Of a stretch of DNA of 64,000 bases, positions 36,791-45,770 are shown one piece after another (position 1 is the stretch's first letter; each line of letters begins with the position of its first letter). Position numbers and translations under genes: made by a program. Where the stretch lies: assembly GCA_013214355.1 (NCBI GenBank), contig JABSSL010000087.1, positions 26,815 through 90,814 of the forward strand, read 5' to 3'. The notes under the pieces were generated by a model. It had not been told where the DNA came from, did no database searches, and saw nothing but the letters and a program-made list of their open reading frames with translations. Origin of the DNA: Saprospiraceae bacterium. Lineage in GTDB: Bacteria; Bacteroidota; Bacteroidia; Chitinophagales; Saprospiraceae.

Positions 36791-38272
36791 TTAAACAAGT
36801 ATATCCTTTACAACCTTCCCGTGCACGTCAGTCAGCCGGTAACGCCTTCCTTGATGTCTAAAGGTTAGGCGCTCATGATCAACGCCCAGTAAATGCAGTA
36901 GGGTGGCTTGAAAATCATGTACATGTACTGGATCTTTAGCTACATTGTATCCAAACTCGTCAGTCTCTCCATAGCTAATTCCGGGCTTTACCCCACCTCC
37001 CGCCATCCACACGCTAAAGCAGCGAGGATGATGATCTCGACCATAGCGTTCTCCCCGATTCAATCCCTGCGAATAATTAGTACGCCCAAACTCTCCTCCC
37101 CAAATCACCAAGGTATCCTCCAACATCCCTCGGCGCTTTAGGTCTGTAATCAAGGCAGCAGAAGCTTGATCCGTATCTCGGCATTGTTTCGCCAAATGCT
37201 CAGGGAGGTCATTGTGGTGATCCCAGCCTTGATGATACAATTGGATAAAACGAACATCGCGTTCCGCCAAACGCCTAGCCAGTAAGCAATTGGCGGCATA
37301 GGTGCCCGGTATCCTGGATTCTGGCCCATACAACTCATACACCTCCTCTGGCTCGCCAGCTACATCCATGACTTCAGGTACTGAAGTTTGCATTTGGTAA
37401 GCCATCTCGTATTGAGCAATGCGAGACTGGACTTCTGGATCCTGCACCTCGGCATGGTACAGCTCATTCAATTCCTTTAGATGATCCAAGAGTCGACGGC
37501 GGCCATGTGCGGATACGCCCTCAGGATTCGTCAAATACAAAACGGGATCTCCCCCGGATCTAAACTGCACGCCTTGATATCTGGAAGGCAAGAAGCCCGT
37601 GCCCCAGAGGCGCGAAGACAAGGGCTGGGCAGCCGCCACCCGGCCAGAGCCTTTGGATAATAGCACACAATAGGCCGGCAGATTCTTATTCGAGCTCCCC
37701 AAACCATAACTCAACCAGGATCCCATACTGGGACGGCCACTCAACTGGGAACCCGTTTGAAAGAAAGTCATCGCAGGGTCGTGGTTGATCGCTTCCGTAT
37801 GCATAGACTTAACAAAGCATAAATCATCAGCAACTTTCGAGGTATAAGGTAGCAGATCACTCACCCAAGCTCCACTATTGCCATGCTGCTTGAAAGTGCG
37901 ATGAGCTCCCTTCAATGGAAAAGCCTTCTGATTTGCTGTCATCCCCGTTAATCGCTGACCGTTCCGGATCGAATCAGGTAAATCTTCCCCTTCACGTTGA
38001 TTGAGCAAGGGTTTGTAATCAAATAATTCCATCTGGGCAGGTCCGCCACTTTGGAAAAGATAAATGATGCGTTTGGCCTTAGGTGCGTGATGGGTAGCAC
38101 TGAGTAGAGCCTGGCTGGTGCGTCCAAGTTCACTGGAAGATGTCGGCGCGCATCCGGGTAACAGGCTTCCCAAGGCAGCTAAGCCTAAACCTTGCCCAGC
38201 TTTTGACAAAAAGGCTCGGCGCGTTAAAGAAAAGGGTGAATATTGATCCAATAGGTCTTTTTCTTTCATCAT
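36791..38272 (-). CDS. DUF1501 protein (sulfatase-like), Tat-exported
   Basis: The N-terminus TRRAFLSKAGQGLGLAALG is a Tat signal. The 493-residue body matches DUF1501: KRIIYLFQSGGPAQMELFDYKP near the start, HTEAINHDPAMTFFQTG, LVIWGGEFGRTNYSQG and GRDHHPRCFSVWMAGGG near the end. The family is alkaline-phosphatase/sulfatase-like, and members are almost always next to DUF1549/DUF1553 proteins. The substrate is unknown. The start ATG overlaps the stop of the DUF1553 gene by one base (TAATG), and the stop is 14 bases before the esterase-ThuA gene. Confidence 0.93.
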   Translation of the reverse strand: MMKEKDLLDQYSPFSLTRRAFLSKAGQGLGLAALGSLLPGCAPTSSSELGRTSQALLSATHHAPKAKRIIYLFQSGGPAQMELFDYKPLLNQREGEDLPDSIRNGQRLTGMTANQKAFPLKGAHRTFKQHGNSGAWVSDLLPYTSKVADDLCFVKSMHTEAINHDPAMTFFQTGSQLSGRPSMGSWLSYGLGSSNKNLPAYCVLLSKGSGRVAAAQPLSSRLWGTGFLPSRYQGVQFRSGGDPVLYLTNPEGVSAHGRRRLLDHLKELNELYHAEVQDPEVQSRIAQYEMAYQMQTSVPEVMDVAGEPEEVYELYGPESRIPGTYAANCLLARRLAERDVRFIQLYHQGWDHHNDLPEHLAKQCRDTDQASAALITDLKRRGMLEDTLVIWGGEFGRTNYSQGLNRGERYGRDHHPRCFSVWMAGGGVKPGISYGETDEFGYNVAKDPVHVHDFQATLLHLLGVDHERLTFRHQGRRYRLTDVHGKVVKDILV

Positions 38273-41200
38273 TAGCCTTTTTGAATAGTTTCGGTCAGAT
38301 TAAGAATGGCATTGGCAACAATAGTATAGGCAGCCAATTCGCCAAGATCAGAAGTAGTATCTAAGGAGCTTTCTCCAATAGCCAGCAGTTTTGCAGCAGC
38401 CTTTTGATCCGCAGAGAAGGCTTCCTGCTCCGCACTGAGCAAGTCCACCAATACTTTCAACTCTCTTTCTTTTGGCGGTCTCGAGGTAGCCCAGCGGAAA
38501 GCATAGGTAATTCGGTCACTAGCTTTTTCCCCGCCTTCTTCCAACATTCGTTGTGCAAGGATACGAGAGGCCTCGGTAAACTGTGGGTCATTCAAAAGCA
38601 CTAGGGCTTGCATAGGTGTGCTGGTGATCCGCCGTTTAATGGAACACTGCTCTCGACTTGGGGCATCGAAGACGGTCATCGAAGGCGGAGGAATGGTTCT
38701 TTTCCAAAAGGTATACAGGCTTCGCCGATAGAGATCATCTTCGTGATCCTGAATATACTTTCGTAGCGTCTGGTTACCCGATGCCACTTGCAGCCAGAGT
38801 CCTTGCGGTTGGTAGGGCTTCACACTTGGACCTCCTTGCTTTTTACTCAACAATCCACTAACCGCTAGCGCATGATCTCGAATTTGCTCGGCAGAAAGGC
38901 GAACCTGCGGGCCCCGCGCTAGCAATACGTTATCTGGGTCTACTTGTACTAAGCTTGGTGTAACTGAGGCAGATTGCTGATACGTCGCTGACATGACCAT
39001 CAGCTTGACTAGATGCTTGACGTTCCAAGCCTCTTTTCGAAACTCAACGGCTAGCCAGTCCAATAACTCAGGATGACTTGGTAATTCTCCTTGACTACCA
39101 AAATCCTCCGGTGTATTGACGATCCCTCGCCCAAAGATCATTTGCCAATATCGATTCACAGCCACTCGAGCTGTTAATGGATGTTCTGGAGAGAATAGCC
39201 ATTCTGCCAAGCCCTTTCTATTCTTAGTCCATTGCTGATCAAAGGCTAAGACGGCGGCTGGAGTAGCGGCTTCCACTTGCCTTCCTCTAGCATCGTATTG
39301 CCCCCGGTCCAAAATATAGGTAGGCCTCACCGTGTCCATATCCTCCATGACCATAGTAGGCTTTACCACTATATCATCCGTGCGTACTTGCCGAATTTTA
39401 TATTCTCGCAGCCGTTCAGTCAGCGATTGAAAAATAGGATCTCCATGCAGTAATTCCTGATACAATAGTCGCTGTCGTTCTGTCTCGCTCCAATTCCCTT
39501 TTTGCAACAGTGCCTGCATGGGATCATAGGCAAATAGTTGCCGTACCCCCGAACTATCCAGTACCCTATTGAACAGCATCAATTCATCCAACTGCCCCGC
39601 TAACATACCTTTGGTTTGTCCTTTGGCTACAGTAAAGTCTACTTGCTCTTCCTCTAATCGTTTCTGTGCCCCCAGGTAGAGTGTCTGGTTCCGGCCCGGT
39701 TTCCCGCTTAAATCATCCCTCCGAACATAAATTTCTTCCAACGCTTCCCCCGCAAAGTAGATCTTCCAATTGGAGGCCTTGGGTTTTCCATTATAGGTGA
39801 TACAAATGTGCGTCCATTCGTTCTCCGGAATCGTCGCCTTGGTCATCAATTGTGTCTGCGTTTTATTGCTAGGATTGATTAAAACCACCTCTAGATTCTT
39901 ATTATTATTCACGTGCACGTAATAGGTCACCTTTTCCTGTGCATTTTTGGCCCTTAACACGGGGCCTCTGATTCCTCCGTCCAAGGATTTAATCCAAAAA
40001 CTCATGGAAAAGGGCTTGCCAAAATCAAATTGACGGCTAGGCTCCAGCAGCGTATATCCGGTACCAACCATTTCAGCCCCACCAGAAAATCGGCCAGGTA
40101 CCGTCAACATATCATTTAGAACGGGCGCCAGCTCTCCTGATACCACTTCACGCGTTTTATCTTCTTCCACATAATCTAAAGGATACCAAGCTTGCAGACC
40201 TGTCGGCAAATCGGCCAGTGTCTCCGTCACACCACTTTTGGTAGGTTTCCAAGTCTTTTTATCCTGTACATAGGCTTGCACCTTGACATGATGTTGTTCG
40301 TATAGCTTCTCGATATACTCCCGTTGTTCCTTCACTTGCTCCGCTGGAAGTGGTAGATAAGGTGCAGCCACCTCAATTCCGTAGTCCACTCGGCCTTTCT
40401 CTGGAACATTATTAAAGAAACTAAAGAGCCCATAATACTCCTCCTGACTGATAGGATCATACTTGTGATCGTGGCATTGTGCACACTCCACTGTCAATCC
40501 TAAAAAGGCCGTGGCAAAGGTATTGGTACGATCCAGCACATAAGTCACTCGATATTCTTCATCAATCACCCCAACTTCTTGCGTGATCTTGTGATTTCGA
40601 TTGAAAGCAGTGGCCAAGCGCTGTTCATAAGTAGGGTCTTCATATAGATCTCCTGCTAACTGCCATTGTACAAACTGATCATAAGGCATATTCTCATTGA
40701 AGGCACGAATTACCCAGTCCCTCCAGGGCCACATACTGCGCTCCAAATCGTCCTGATAGCCATGGGAATCGGCGTACCTTGCAATATCCAACCACTCCAT
40801 GGCTACACGCTCCCCAAAACTAGGATCTGCCAAAAATTGATCCACGACTGTCTGATAGGCTTCCGGGGAATCATCATTGACAAAAGCATCAATTTCGGCA
40901 AGGCTCGGCGGGAGCCCCCTAAGGTCAAAGGATAGTCGGCGGATGAGCTTTTCTTTGGTAGCTCTCGGGCTGGGCTTCAGTCCCTCCTGCTCCATCCTCG
41001 CCAGCGTAAAATGGTCAATGGCGTTTTGCGGCCAGGATGGCTTGTTTACCTGAGGCAGTTCTGCTTGTTTTGGCGGAATATAAGCCCAATGGTCTTTCCA
41101 GTCAGCGCCTTGCTCAATCCAACGCGTCAGCAATTTCTTTTCATAGTCTGTCAGTGCCAGATTTGAGTTAGGGGGAGGCATCATCAGTTCCGCATCCTCA

Positions 41201-41520
41201 CTGTGAATTCTTTGTACCAAAAGGCTTTTCTTAGGGTTCCCCGGTACAATGGCATAGGTCATGCTACTGCTGTCCAATACGGCAAAAGCCCCCGCTCTAG
41301 TGTCTAGCCGGAGATTAGCCTCTCGGACTTTTTCATCCGGTCCATGGCATTTGAAGCAACGGTCTGAAAGAATAGGTTTGATATGGAAATTAAAATCAGG
41401 CTGCTTGGGCAGGGTTTTATGGACAGAGGCTGAGGTAGAGGCATCTGTTTGACAGGCTTGTCCTAGATAAATCAGTCCGAGAAACCCCAGTAGAACCATG
41501 AAATTCGATCGATCATTCAT
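38272..41520 (-). CDS. PSCyt1/DUF1549/LamG/DUF1553 multidomain lipoprotein
   Basis: The ATG at 41520 (MNDRSNFMVLLGF) gives a lipoprotein signal with lipobox LGQAC; an ATG at 41532 adds four residues. Domains in order: cytochrome c type PSCyt1 with heme motif CFKCH (about 55-59), DUF1549/PSCyt2 (about 160-370) with ECAQCHDHKYDPI, a LamG/concanavalin-like domain (about 475-645) and DUF1553/PSD1 (about 770-1040) with NRYWQMIFGRGIVNTPEDFG and ALVLLNDPQFTEASRILAQR. This set is typical of Planctomycetes and is linked to breakdown of complex, often sulfated, carbohydrates. It is the first gene of the operon continuing to 35007. Confidence 0.93.
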   Translation of the reverse strand: MNDRSNFMVLLGFLGLIYLGQACQTDASTSASVHKTLPKQPDFNFHIKPILSDRCFKCHGPDEKVREANLRLDTRAGAFAVLDSSSMTYAIVPGNPKKSLLVQRIHSEDAELMMPPPNSNLALTDYEKKLLTRWIEQGADWKDHWAYIPPKQAELPQVNKPSWPQNAIDHFTLARMEQEGLKPSPRATKEKLIRRLSFDLRGLPPSLAEIDAFVNDDSPEAYQTVVDQFLADPSFGERVAMEWLDIARYADSHGYQDDLERSMWPWRDWVIRAFNENMPYDQFVQWQLAGDLYEDPTYEQRLATAFNRNHKITQEVGVIDEEYRVTYVLDRTNTFATAFLGLTVECAQCHDHKYDPISQEEYYGLFSFFNNVPEKGRVDYGIEVAAPYLPLPAEQVKEQREYIEKLYEQHHVKVQAYVQDKKTWKPTKSGVTETLADLPTGLQAWYPLDYVEEDKTREVVSGELAPVLNDMLTVPGRFSGGAEMVGTGYTLLEPSRQFDFGKPFSMSFWIKSLDGGIRGPVLRAKNAQEKVTYYVHVNNNKNLEVVLINPSNKTQTQLMTKATIPENEWTHICITYNGKPKASNWKIYFAGEALEEIYVRRDDLSGKPGRNQTLYLGAQKRLEEEQVDFTVAKGQTKGMLAGQLDELMLFNRVLDSSGVRQLFAYDPMQALLQKGNWSETERQRLLYQELLHGDPIFQSLTERLREYKIRQVRTDDIVVKPTMVMEDMDTVRPTYILDRGQYDARGRQVEAATPAAVLAFDQQWTKNRKGLAEWLFSPEHPLTARVAVNRYWQMIFGRGIVNTPEDFGSQGELPSHPELLDWLAVEFRKEAWNVKHLVKLMVMSATYQQSASVTPSLVQVDPDNVLLARGPQVRLSAEQIRDHALAVSGLLSKKQGGPSVKPYQPQGLWLQVASGNQTLRKYIQDHEDDLYRRSLYTFWKRTIPPPSMTVFDAPSREQCSIKRRITSTPMQALVLLNDPQFTEASRILAQRMLEEGGEKASDRITYAFRWATSRPPKERELKVLVDLLSAEQEAFSADQKAAAKLLAIGESSLDTTSDLGELAAYTIVANAILNLTETIQKG

Positions 41521-41532
41521 ATCGCAGTACAT

Positions 41533-42008
41533 TTAAGCACCGAAGACGAATGACCAACGCTACCATTCTTGAATATAGGGTTCAAGTCCAAGGCAAAGGA
41601 GCAGACTGCGCTTGCCCTGCACTAAGTGGAAAAGTACAAGTGGTTTTCGTTTCGGATGTTCCTAAATTTACTACAATTCTTTGGCAATGCAAGCCTGGGG
41701 TGTGCTGGTACTGGTGAAAGTGCCGATTAGATGGCTTTGGGGGGTACAGGGGTAGAAGGAAGAGGCCAGATATCACACCTTAGACGGGAAGTCGATAGAC
41801 GAATAGTCAATAGTCAATAGAAACTTGGTCGGAATTGAGTTTAAGGGGCCATCTCCTAGAAGAAGTCAGCAACAAGACGTCAGAAGACAGCTATTGGGCT
41901 AGGTGTAGAGTAATGGGCCTAATGCCATTATTCCTATCAACTGTCCTCTAACTTCCGACTTCTGATGATGGAACGGTCTGGCTGTGAACCAGTCTGACCT
42001 CTGTTCGG
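41533..42008. other. 476-bp gap, imperfect long inverted repeat
   Basis: No gene is supported here. ATAGTCA repeats occur near 41800-41815. An imperfect inverted repeat spans about 41861-41953: left AGAAGTC, AGAAGACAG and TAATGGG match right GCCATTA, CTGTCCTCT and GACTTCT. A short hairpin-like segment lies at 41975-41999. The region should hold the promoter of the DUF1553 operon (minus strand). Confidence 0.4.
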
Positions 42009-43181
42009 TCACTTTATAGTCTGCGCCGCCACCAGGGACTCAATCTGATCCTGCTCATACCCAATCTCTTGCAATAGTTCGTTGGTATGTTCCCCGATTT
42101 CGGGAGGGTTCATCCGTTTCTCTACTAAAGCCTCTCCATATTCTAGCGGAAACTTAGGGAGTTTAACGGTCTTGCCATTGGGCATATCTACCTCCAATAG
42201 ACCCCCACCTTCATTCAACTGCGGATCCTCAAATAGATCCTCTGGGCGTGAAATGGGGGAAAAAGGGATAGAGGCCGCCTCGCAATGTGCGACGATCTCA
42301 GCCTTGGTGTATTGTATTAATCGATGCTCCAATTCTGGCATAAACCAGCTTCTCTCATCGATGCGATCGCTATTGGTACTTAGGCGTTCGTCTTCCAGCC
42401 AATCCTCCCAGCCAAAGGTTTTGCAGAAGCGCTCCCAGTGCTTTTCGCTAATTATACCGATGAAGATTTTATCTCCATCTTTGGTATTAAAGATGCGATA
42501 GATAGACCACGCACTGATTCTTGCTGGCATCGGTGGCACAGCATGGTCCACCTGCGAAGCATAAGCCATGTGTTGCCCCATCAAGAAGGCACAAGTTTCA
42601 AAGAGAGCAGCTTTCACGAATTTACCTTTACCTGTTTTCTCTCTCTCGTATAATGCTTGCAAAATCCCGATGTAGCCAAACATCCCACCCGTGATATCGA
42701 TAATGGAAGTACCGGCTCGAATGGGATCTCCAGGCCTCCCAGTCATATAAGCCAGGCCACCCATCATCTGCACTACTTCGTCCATGGCGTGACGCTTCTC
42801 ATAAGGGCCACTAAGAAAGCCTTTTAGGGAACAATAAATCAATCGCTCGTTGATCGCTTTGAGTTTTTCATACCCGAATCCTAGGCGATCTATAGTACCA
42901 GGGCCAAAGTTCTCCACCACTATATCAGCAGTCTTCACTAAGTCATAAATGATGGCCTTCCCTTCTTCTGCCTTTAGGTTTACCGCCAGGCTTTTCTTAT
43001 TTCGACTATACATAGAAAAATAGCCTGTCCCAAAGCCTTTAAGCCGGCGAGTATGATCGCCACTTGGGGGTTCAATATGTATCAATTCTGCACCCATATC
43101 TGCCAGTAATAGACCACAACAGGGGCCCATCACAGCATGGGTAAACTCTAAAACACGCAAGCCTTCTAGCGGTAAACTCAT
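42009..43181 (-). CDS. CaiB/BaiF family (class III) CoA-transferase
   Basis: The 390-residue protein shows the family start LEGLRVLEFTHAVMGP, the segment HIEPPSGDHTRR, VENFGPGTIDRLG and the catalytic aspartate D134 in RHAMDEVVQMMGG. It should move CoA between organic acids. Its start overlaps the stop of the FAD oxidoreductase by four bases, so the two are one operon. In context it probably activates the hydroxy-acid made by the hydro-lyase so that the HMG-CoA-lyase-like enzyme can cleave it; that is inference. Confidence 0.92.
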   Translation of the reverse strand: MSLPLEGLRVLEFTHAVMGPCCGLLLADMGAELIHIEPPSGDHTRRLKGFGTGYFSMYSRNKKSLAVNLKAEEGKAIIYDLVKTADIVVENFGPGTIDRLGFGYEKLKAINERLIYCSLKGFLSGPYEKRHAMDEVVQMMGGLAYMTGRPGDPIRAGTSIIDITGGMFGYIGILQALYEREKTGKGKFVKAALFETCAFLMGQHMAYASQVDHAVPPMPARISAWSIYRIFNTKDGDKIFIGIISEKHWERFCKTFGWEDWLEDERLSTNSDRIDERSWFMPELEHRLIQYTKAEIVAHCEAASIPFSPISRPEDLFEDPQLNEGGGLLEVDMPNGKTVKLPKFPLEYGEALVEKRMNPPEIGEHTNELLQEIGYEQDQIESLVAAQTIK

Positions 43182-44614
43182 ATCGATTGTATTTGACGAG
43201 CCAAGTTGCGGCCCAATAATCTTCCAAAACTAAGGGCGGGAGTGATAGCCATTCCACTACAGAAGGCTTTCCCACTGGTTGCTCCCAAGCCAAGCAGCTC
43301 ACCAGCCGCATACAGACCAGGCATCGGCTCGCCTTGCCGGTCCAGCAGCTGTAATCGGTCATTCACTTTCATCCCGCCAAAGGTAACCAGGACGGAAGCC
43401 TGTACTTCCAAGGCGTAGAAGGGCGGTTCCAGAACGGGATTCTCCAAGTAGGCCCGGCCAAAATCAACATCAACCTTGGCTTGCACCTTCTGATTAAAAT
43501 CGCGAATCGTATCCGCCAGTGTATCTGCTGGCAATCCACATTTCTCCGCTAAACCCTGCAAATCATTGGCTCTCCATAGAAAGCGTTCTTCGGCCGCCGC
43601 TGCCTTGATCCTAGCGGTATCCCAGCCGATCATGATCGGGTTCTCCATTCCATTTTCGCCTCTTTCTTGTAAGGCTGCTTCATCGAAGATCAACCAAAAC
43701 TTCCAATCAGTTTGCTGCGTAACGATACGTTCTCGCGTATCTGCATTGCTTTCGTCCTCTGCCATGAATCGCCTTCCCTCCGCATTCACATACACCTCCC
43801 TTGGTTGACGGTAGATCGAAGTGAGCACCATAGCCCAAGCCTCATTGAAATTACAACGCCCAGGAGACAAAGCTACGCCGCCTAAACTCGGCAAGTGATA
43901 CTGCGCAAATTCAAAATCTCCGCCCGCATCTTCCACGACTCGATGTCCATCACCCGTTGCCGTAGGATAAGTAGAGCTCAGCAGCGGCACTCCAGGGTGC
44001 TTCTCCGCGAAGTAAGTGGGATCGCTGCCGTAACCTCCAGTAGTGAGTACTACAAATGGAGCTTCCAGCACTCGTTCTTCTTCCCTGTTCTTAGCCACCA
44101 CTTGTTTCGATCCCTCCCCTTGTATCCGAAGGCCTACCATGCTATGCTCTAGGTAGCAATCGATCTGGCCTTTTTCGACTTGCTCATCCCACAAAGGTTT
44201 GAGTACTTTGAAGATAGATAGGGCTTTATCGACTCCATAGTGTGTCCTTGCGGTATTGTAAGGAATGTGCCCATAAATAATCCGTGGACATTCCGGTGCA
44301 AACTCGAACCCCAAGTCCTCCAGCCAATCAATGGTGTGTGGGGCTTCTTCGGTAGCCAATCGGATTAAATCCAGATCTCCTGTACCTTCGTTTAGGGCTA
44401 CGATATCCTCGTAGTGTTTGATTGGACTATCCTCAATACCTTGCGCTTTTTGTCTACGGGTACCACCGGCGCTCATATGTCCTCCAGACCAATGCAGCGC
44501 TCCTCCGATGTGATCTGCTTTCTCAATCACTCCCACGGTCGCACCATTTTGGGCGGCGGTAATCGCGCAGGCCATTCCTGCCGTACCTGCACCAACGATT
44601 AGTATGTCATACAT
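43178..44614 (-). CDS. FAD-dependent dehydrogenase (fumarate reductase/tricarballylate dehydrogenase-like)
   Basis: The 478-residue protein has the dinucleotide motif ILIVGAGTAGMACAI at the N-terminus, the FAD segment EKADHIGGALHWSGG, and the C-terminal FAD motif PMPGLYAAGELLG. It belongs to the FAD_binding_2 family that includes fumarate reductase flavoproteins, 3-ketosteroid dehydrogenases and tricarballylate dehydrogenase TcuA. It should introduce or reduce a C=C bond next to a carboxylate or ketone. No heme domain or signal is present, so it is cytoplasmic. The palindromic element at 44636-44696 precedes it. Confidence 0.9.
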   Translation of the reverse strand: MYDILIVGAGTAGMACAITAAQNGATVGVIEKADHIGGALHWSGGHMSAGGTRRQKAQGIEDSPIKHYEDIVALNEGTGDLDLIRLATEEAPHTIDWLEDLGFEFAPECPRIIYGHIPYNTARTHYGVDKALSIFKVLKPLWDEQVEKGQIDCYLEHSMVGLRIQGEGSKQVVAKNREEERVLEAPFVVLTTGGYGSDPTYFAEKHPGVPLLSSTYPTATGDGHRVVEDAGGDFEFAQYHLPSLGGVALSPGRCNFNEAWAMVLTSIYRQPREVYVNAEGRRFMAEDESNADTRERIVTQQTDWKFWLIFDEAALQERGENGMENPIMIGWDTARIKAAAAEERFLWRANDLQGLAEKCGLPADTLADTIRDFNQKVQAKVDVDFGRAYLENPVLEPPFYALEVQASVLVTFGGMKVNDRLQLLDRQGEPMPGLYAAGELLGLGATSGKAFCSGMAITPALSFGRLLGRNLARQIQSI

Positions 44615-44635
44615 AGGCTTAGGATTTTTGGCTGA

Positions 44636-44696
44636 GGCTTGCGGGGTAGATACTTCCGAAGTCTTGAAGACTTAGGAAGTATCTACCCCGCAAGCC
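44636..44696. repeat. 61-bp near-perfect palindromic element
   Basis: Arms of 30 bp (44636-44665 and 44667-44696) match with one mismatch around a single G. It holds the core ACTTCCGAAGTCTT shared with elements at 34960, 36699 and 63862. It has no T-run, and lies between two minus-strand genes. Confidence 0.85.
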
Positions 44697-44702
44697 CTTC
44701 CT

Positions 44703-45257
44703 TTATTTTATTTCATTCATAAACTCCGCAGGTACCGCTTCCAAGTCAGTATCCAAGGTTGCATTCCAACGATTGAGAAAACCATACATCGAAATGACGG
44801 ATAACATCTCAATGATCTGGCCATCGTCATAGTATTGCTTCAACGAATCAAAATCAGCATCCGTGGTTTCATTGGGCACCATACTAGCCTTCATGGCTAA
44901 TCGCAAAGCCACTTTTTCCGCCTCCGAAAACAGGCTGCTATTTTCAAAAGCCCAAACCGATTGGATTTTCTCGATGGGTACCGACTGATCGCGAGCCGCA
45001 TTGGCGGCATGCGCCTGACAATACCGACAGCCTGCCGTCGAACTTGCCACCAAACCGATCAATCGCTTTAAACCATCATCCACTTTCCCTGGACGATAAA
45101 TTGCCTGCACCAGGCCCAGGAATGCCTTTAAAATATGGGGCTGGTGAGCCATAATCAAACCGTCATTAGGGATAAAGCCCATCATAGACTCCGCCGCCTC
45201 GAAAATAGATTGCAGCTCTGGAACTTTAGCAATAGGAACAGCTGTGATACGGGACAT
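44703..45257 (-). CDS. Carboxymuconolactone decarboxylase/AhpD-like protein
   Basis: The 184-residue protein has the AhpD-type core LIGLVASSTAGCRYCQAHAANAA with the CxxC and downstream histidine of the redox-active members. Such proteins are either peroxidase partners or aromatic-pathway decarboxylases; the CxxC-H set favours a peroxidase-like role. It is upstream of the FAD gene and downstream of the hydro-lyase genes in one direction, and a peroxiredoxin is encoded in the same block. Confidence 0.88.
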   Translation of the reverse strand: MSRITAVPIAKVPELQSIFEAAESMMGFIPNDGLIMAHQPHILKAFLGLVQAIYRPGKVDDGLKRLIGLVASSTAGCRYCQAHAANAARDQSVPIEKIQSVWAFENSSLFSEAEKVALRLAMKASMVPNETTDADFDSLKQYYDDGQIIEMLSVISMYGFLNRWNATLDTDLEAVPAEFMNEIK

Positions 45258-45271
45258 ATAGGTCTAGGCTT

Positions 45272-45769
45272 TTATTCTTCGTTCAATTGATAGGTTCCAT
45301 GCTCTTTGAGATAAGCCACTAGGCCTCCAGCGTTCAGGATATCGATCATTACTTTTGGTAGTTGCGTAGCCTGAAAACGTTTACCACTTCTTTGGTTGAA
45401 TACTTCCCCTTTCTCCAAATCAATCGTCACCGGATCACCTGCTTCAATGTCATGATCTGGGACCTCCAAAACAGGTAAGCCAATGTTGATGGCATTGCGG
45501 AAGAAGATACGAGCGAAATAGCGGGCCACCACTACCCCAACGCCGGCTACCTTAAGTGCAATAGGCGCTTGCTCACGGGAGGATCCGCAACCAAAATTAT
45601 CACCAGCAACCAAGATATCTCCCACTTTCACTTTGTGTCTAAATTCAGGATCAAGATCCTCCAGGACATGAGCAGCTAATGAGGCGGTATCCAAGGTCTT
45701 TGTATACTTTCCTGGAATAATACGGTCCGTATCAATATTGTCACCATAAACATGTGCTTTCCCCTCCAT
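45272..45769 (-). CDS. 3-isopropylmalate dehydratase/homoaconitase-like small subunit
   Basis: The 165-residue protein is the swivel domain of an aconitase-family hydro-lyase: VYGDNIDTDRIIPGKY, GDNFGCGSSREQAPIALK and FRNAINIGLPVLE are all family motifs. It lies two bases from the large subunit gene. Since no other leucine genes (leuA, leuB) are here, the pair more likely works on a pathway acid, as in dimethylmaleate hydratase, than in leucine synthesis. Confidence 0.92.
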   Translation of the reverse strand: MEGKAHVYGDNIDTDRIIPGKYTKTLDTASLAAHVLEDLDPEFRHKVKVGDILVAGDNFGCGSSREQAPIALKVAGVGVVVARYFARIFFRNAINIGLPVLEVPDHDIEAGDPVTIDLEKGEVFNQRSGKRFQATQLPKVMIDILNAGGLVAYLKEHGTYQLNEE

Positions 45770-45770
45770 C

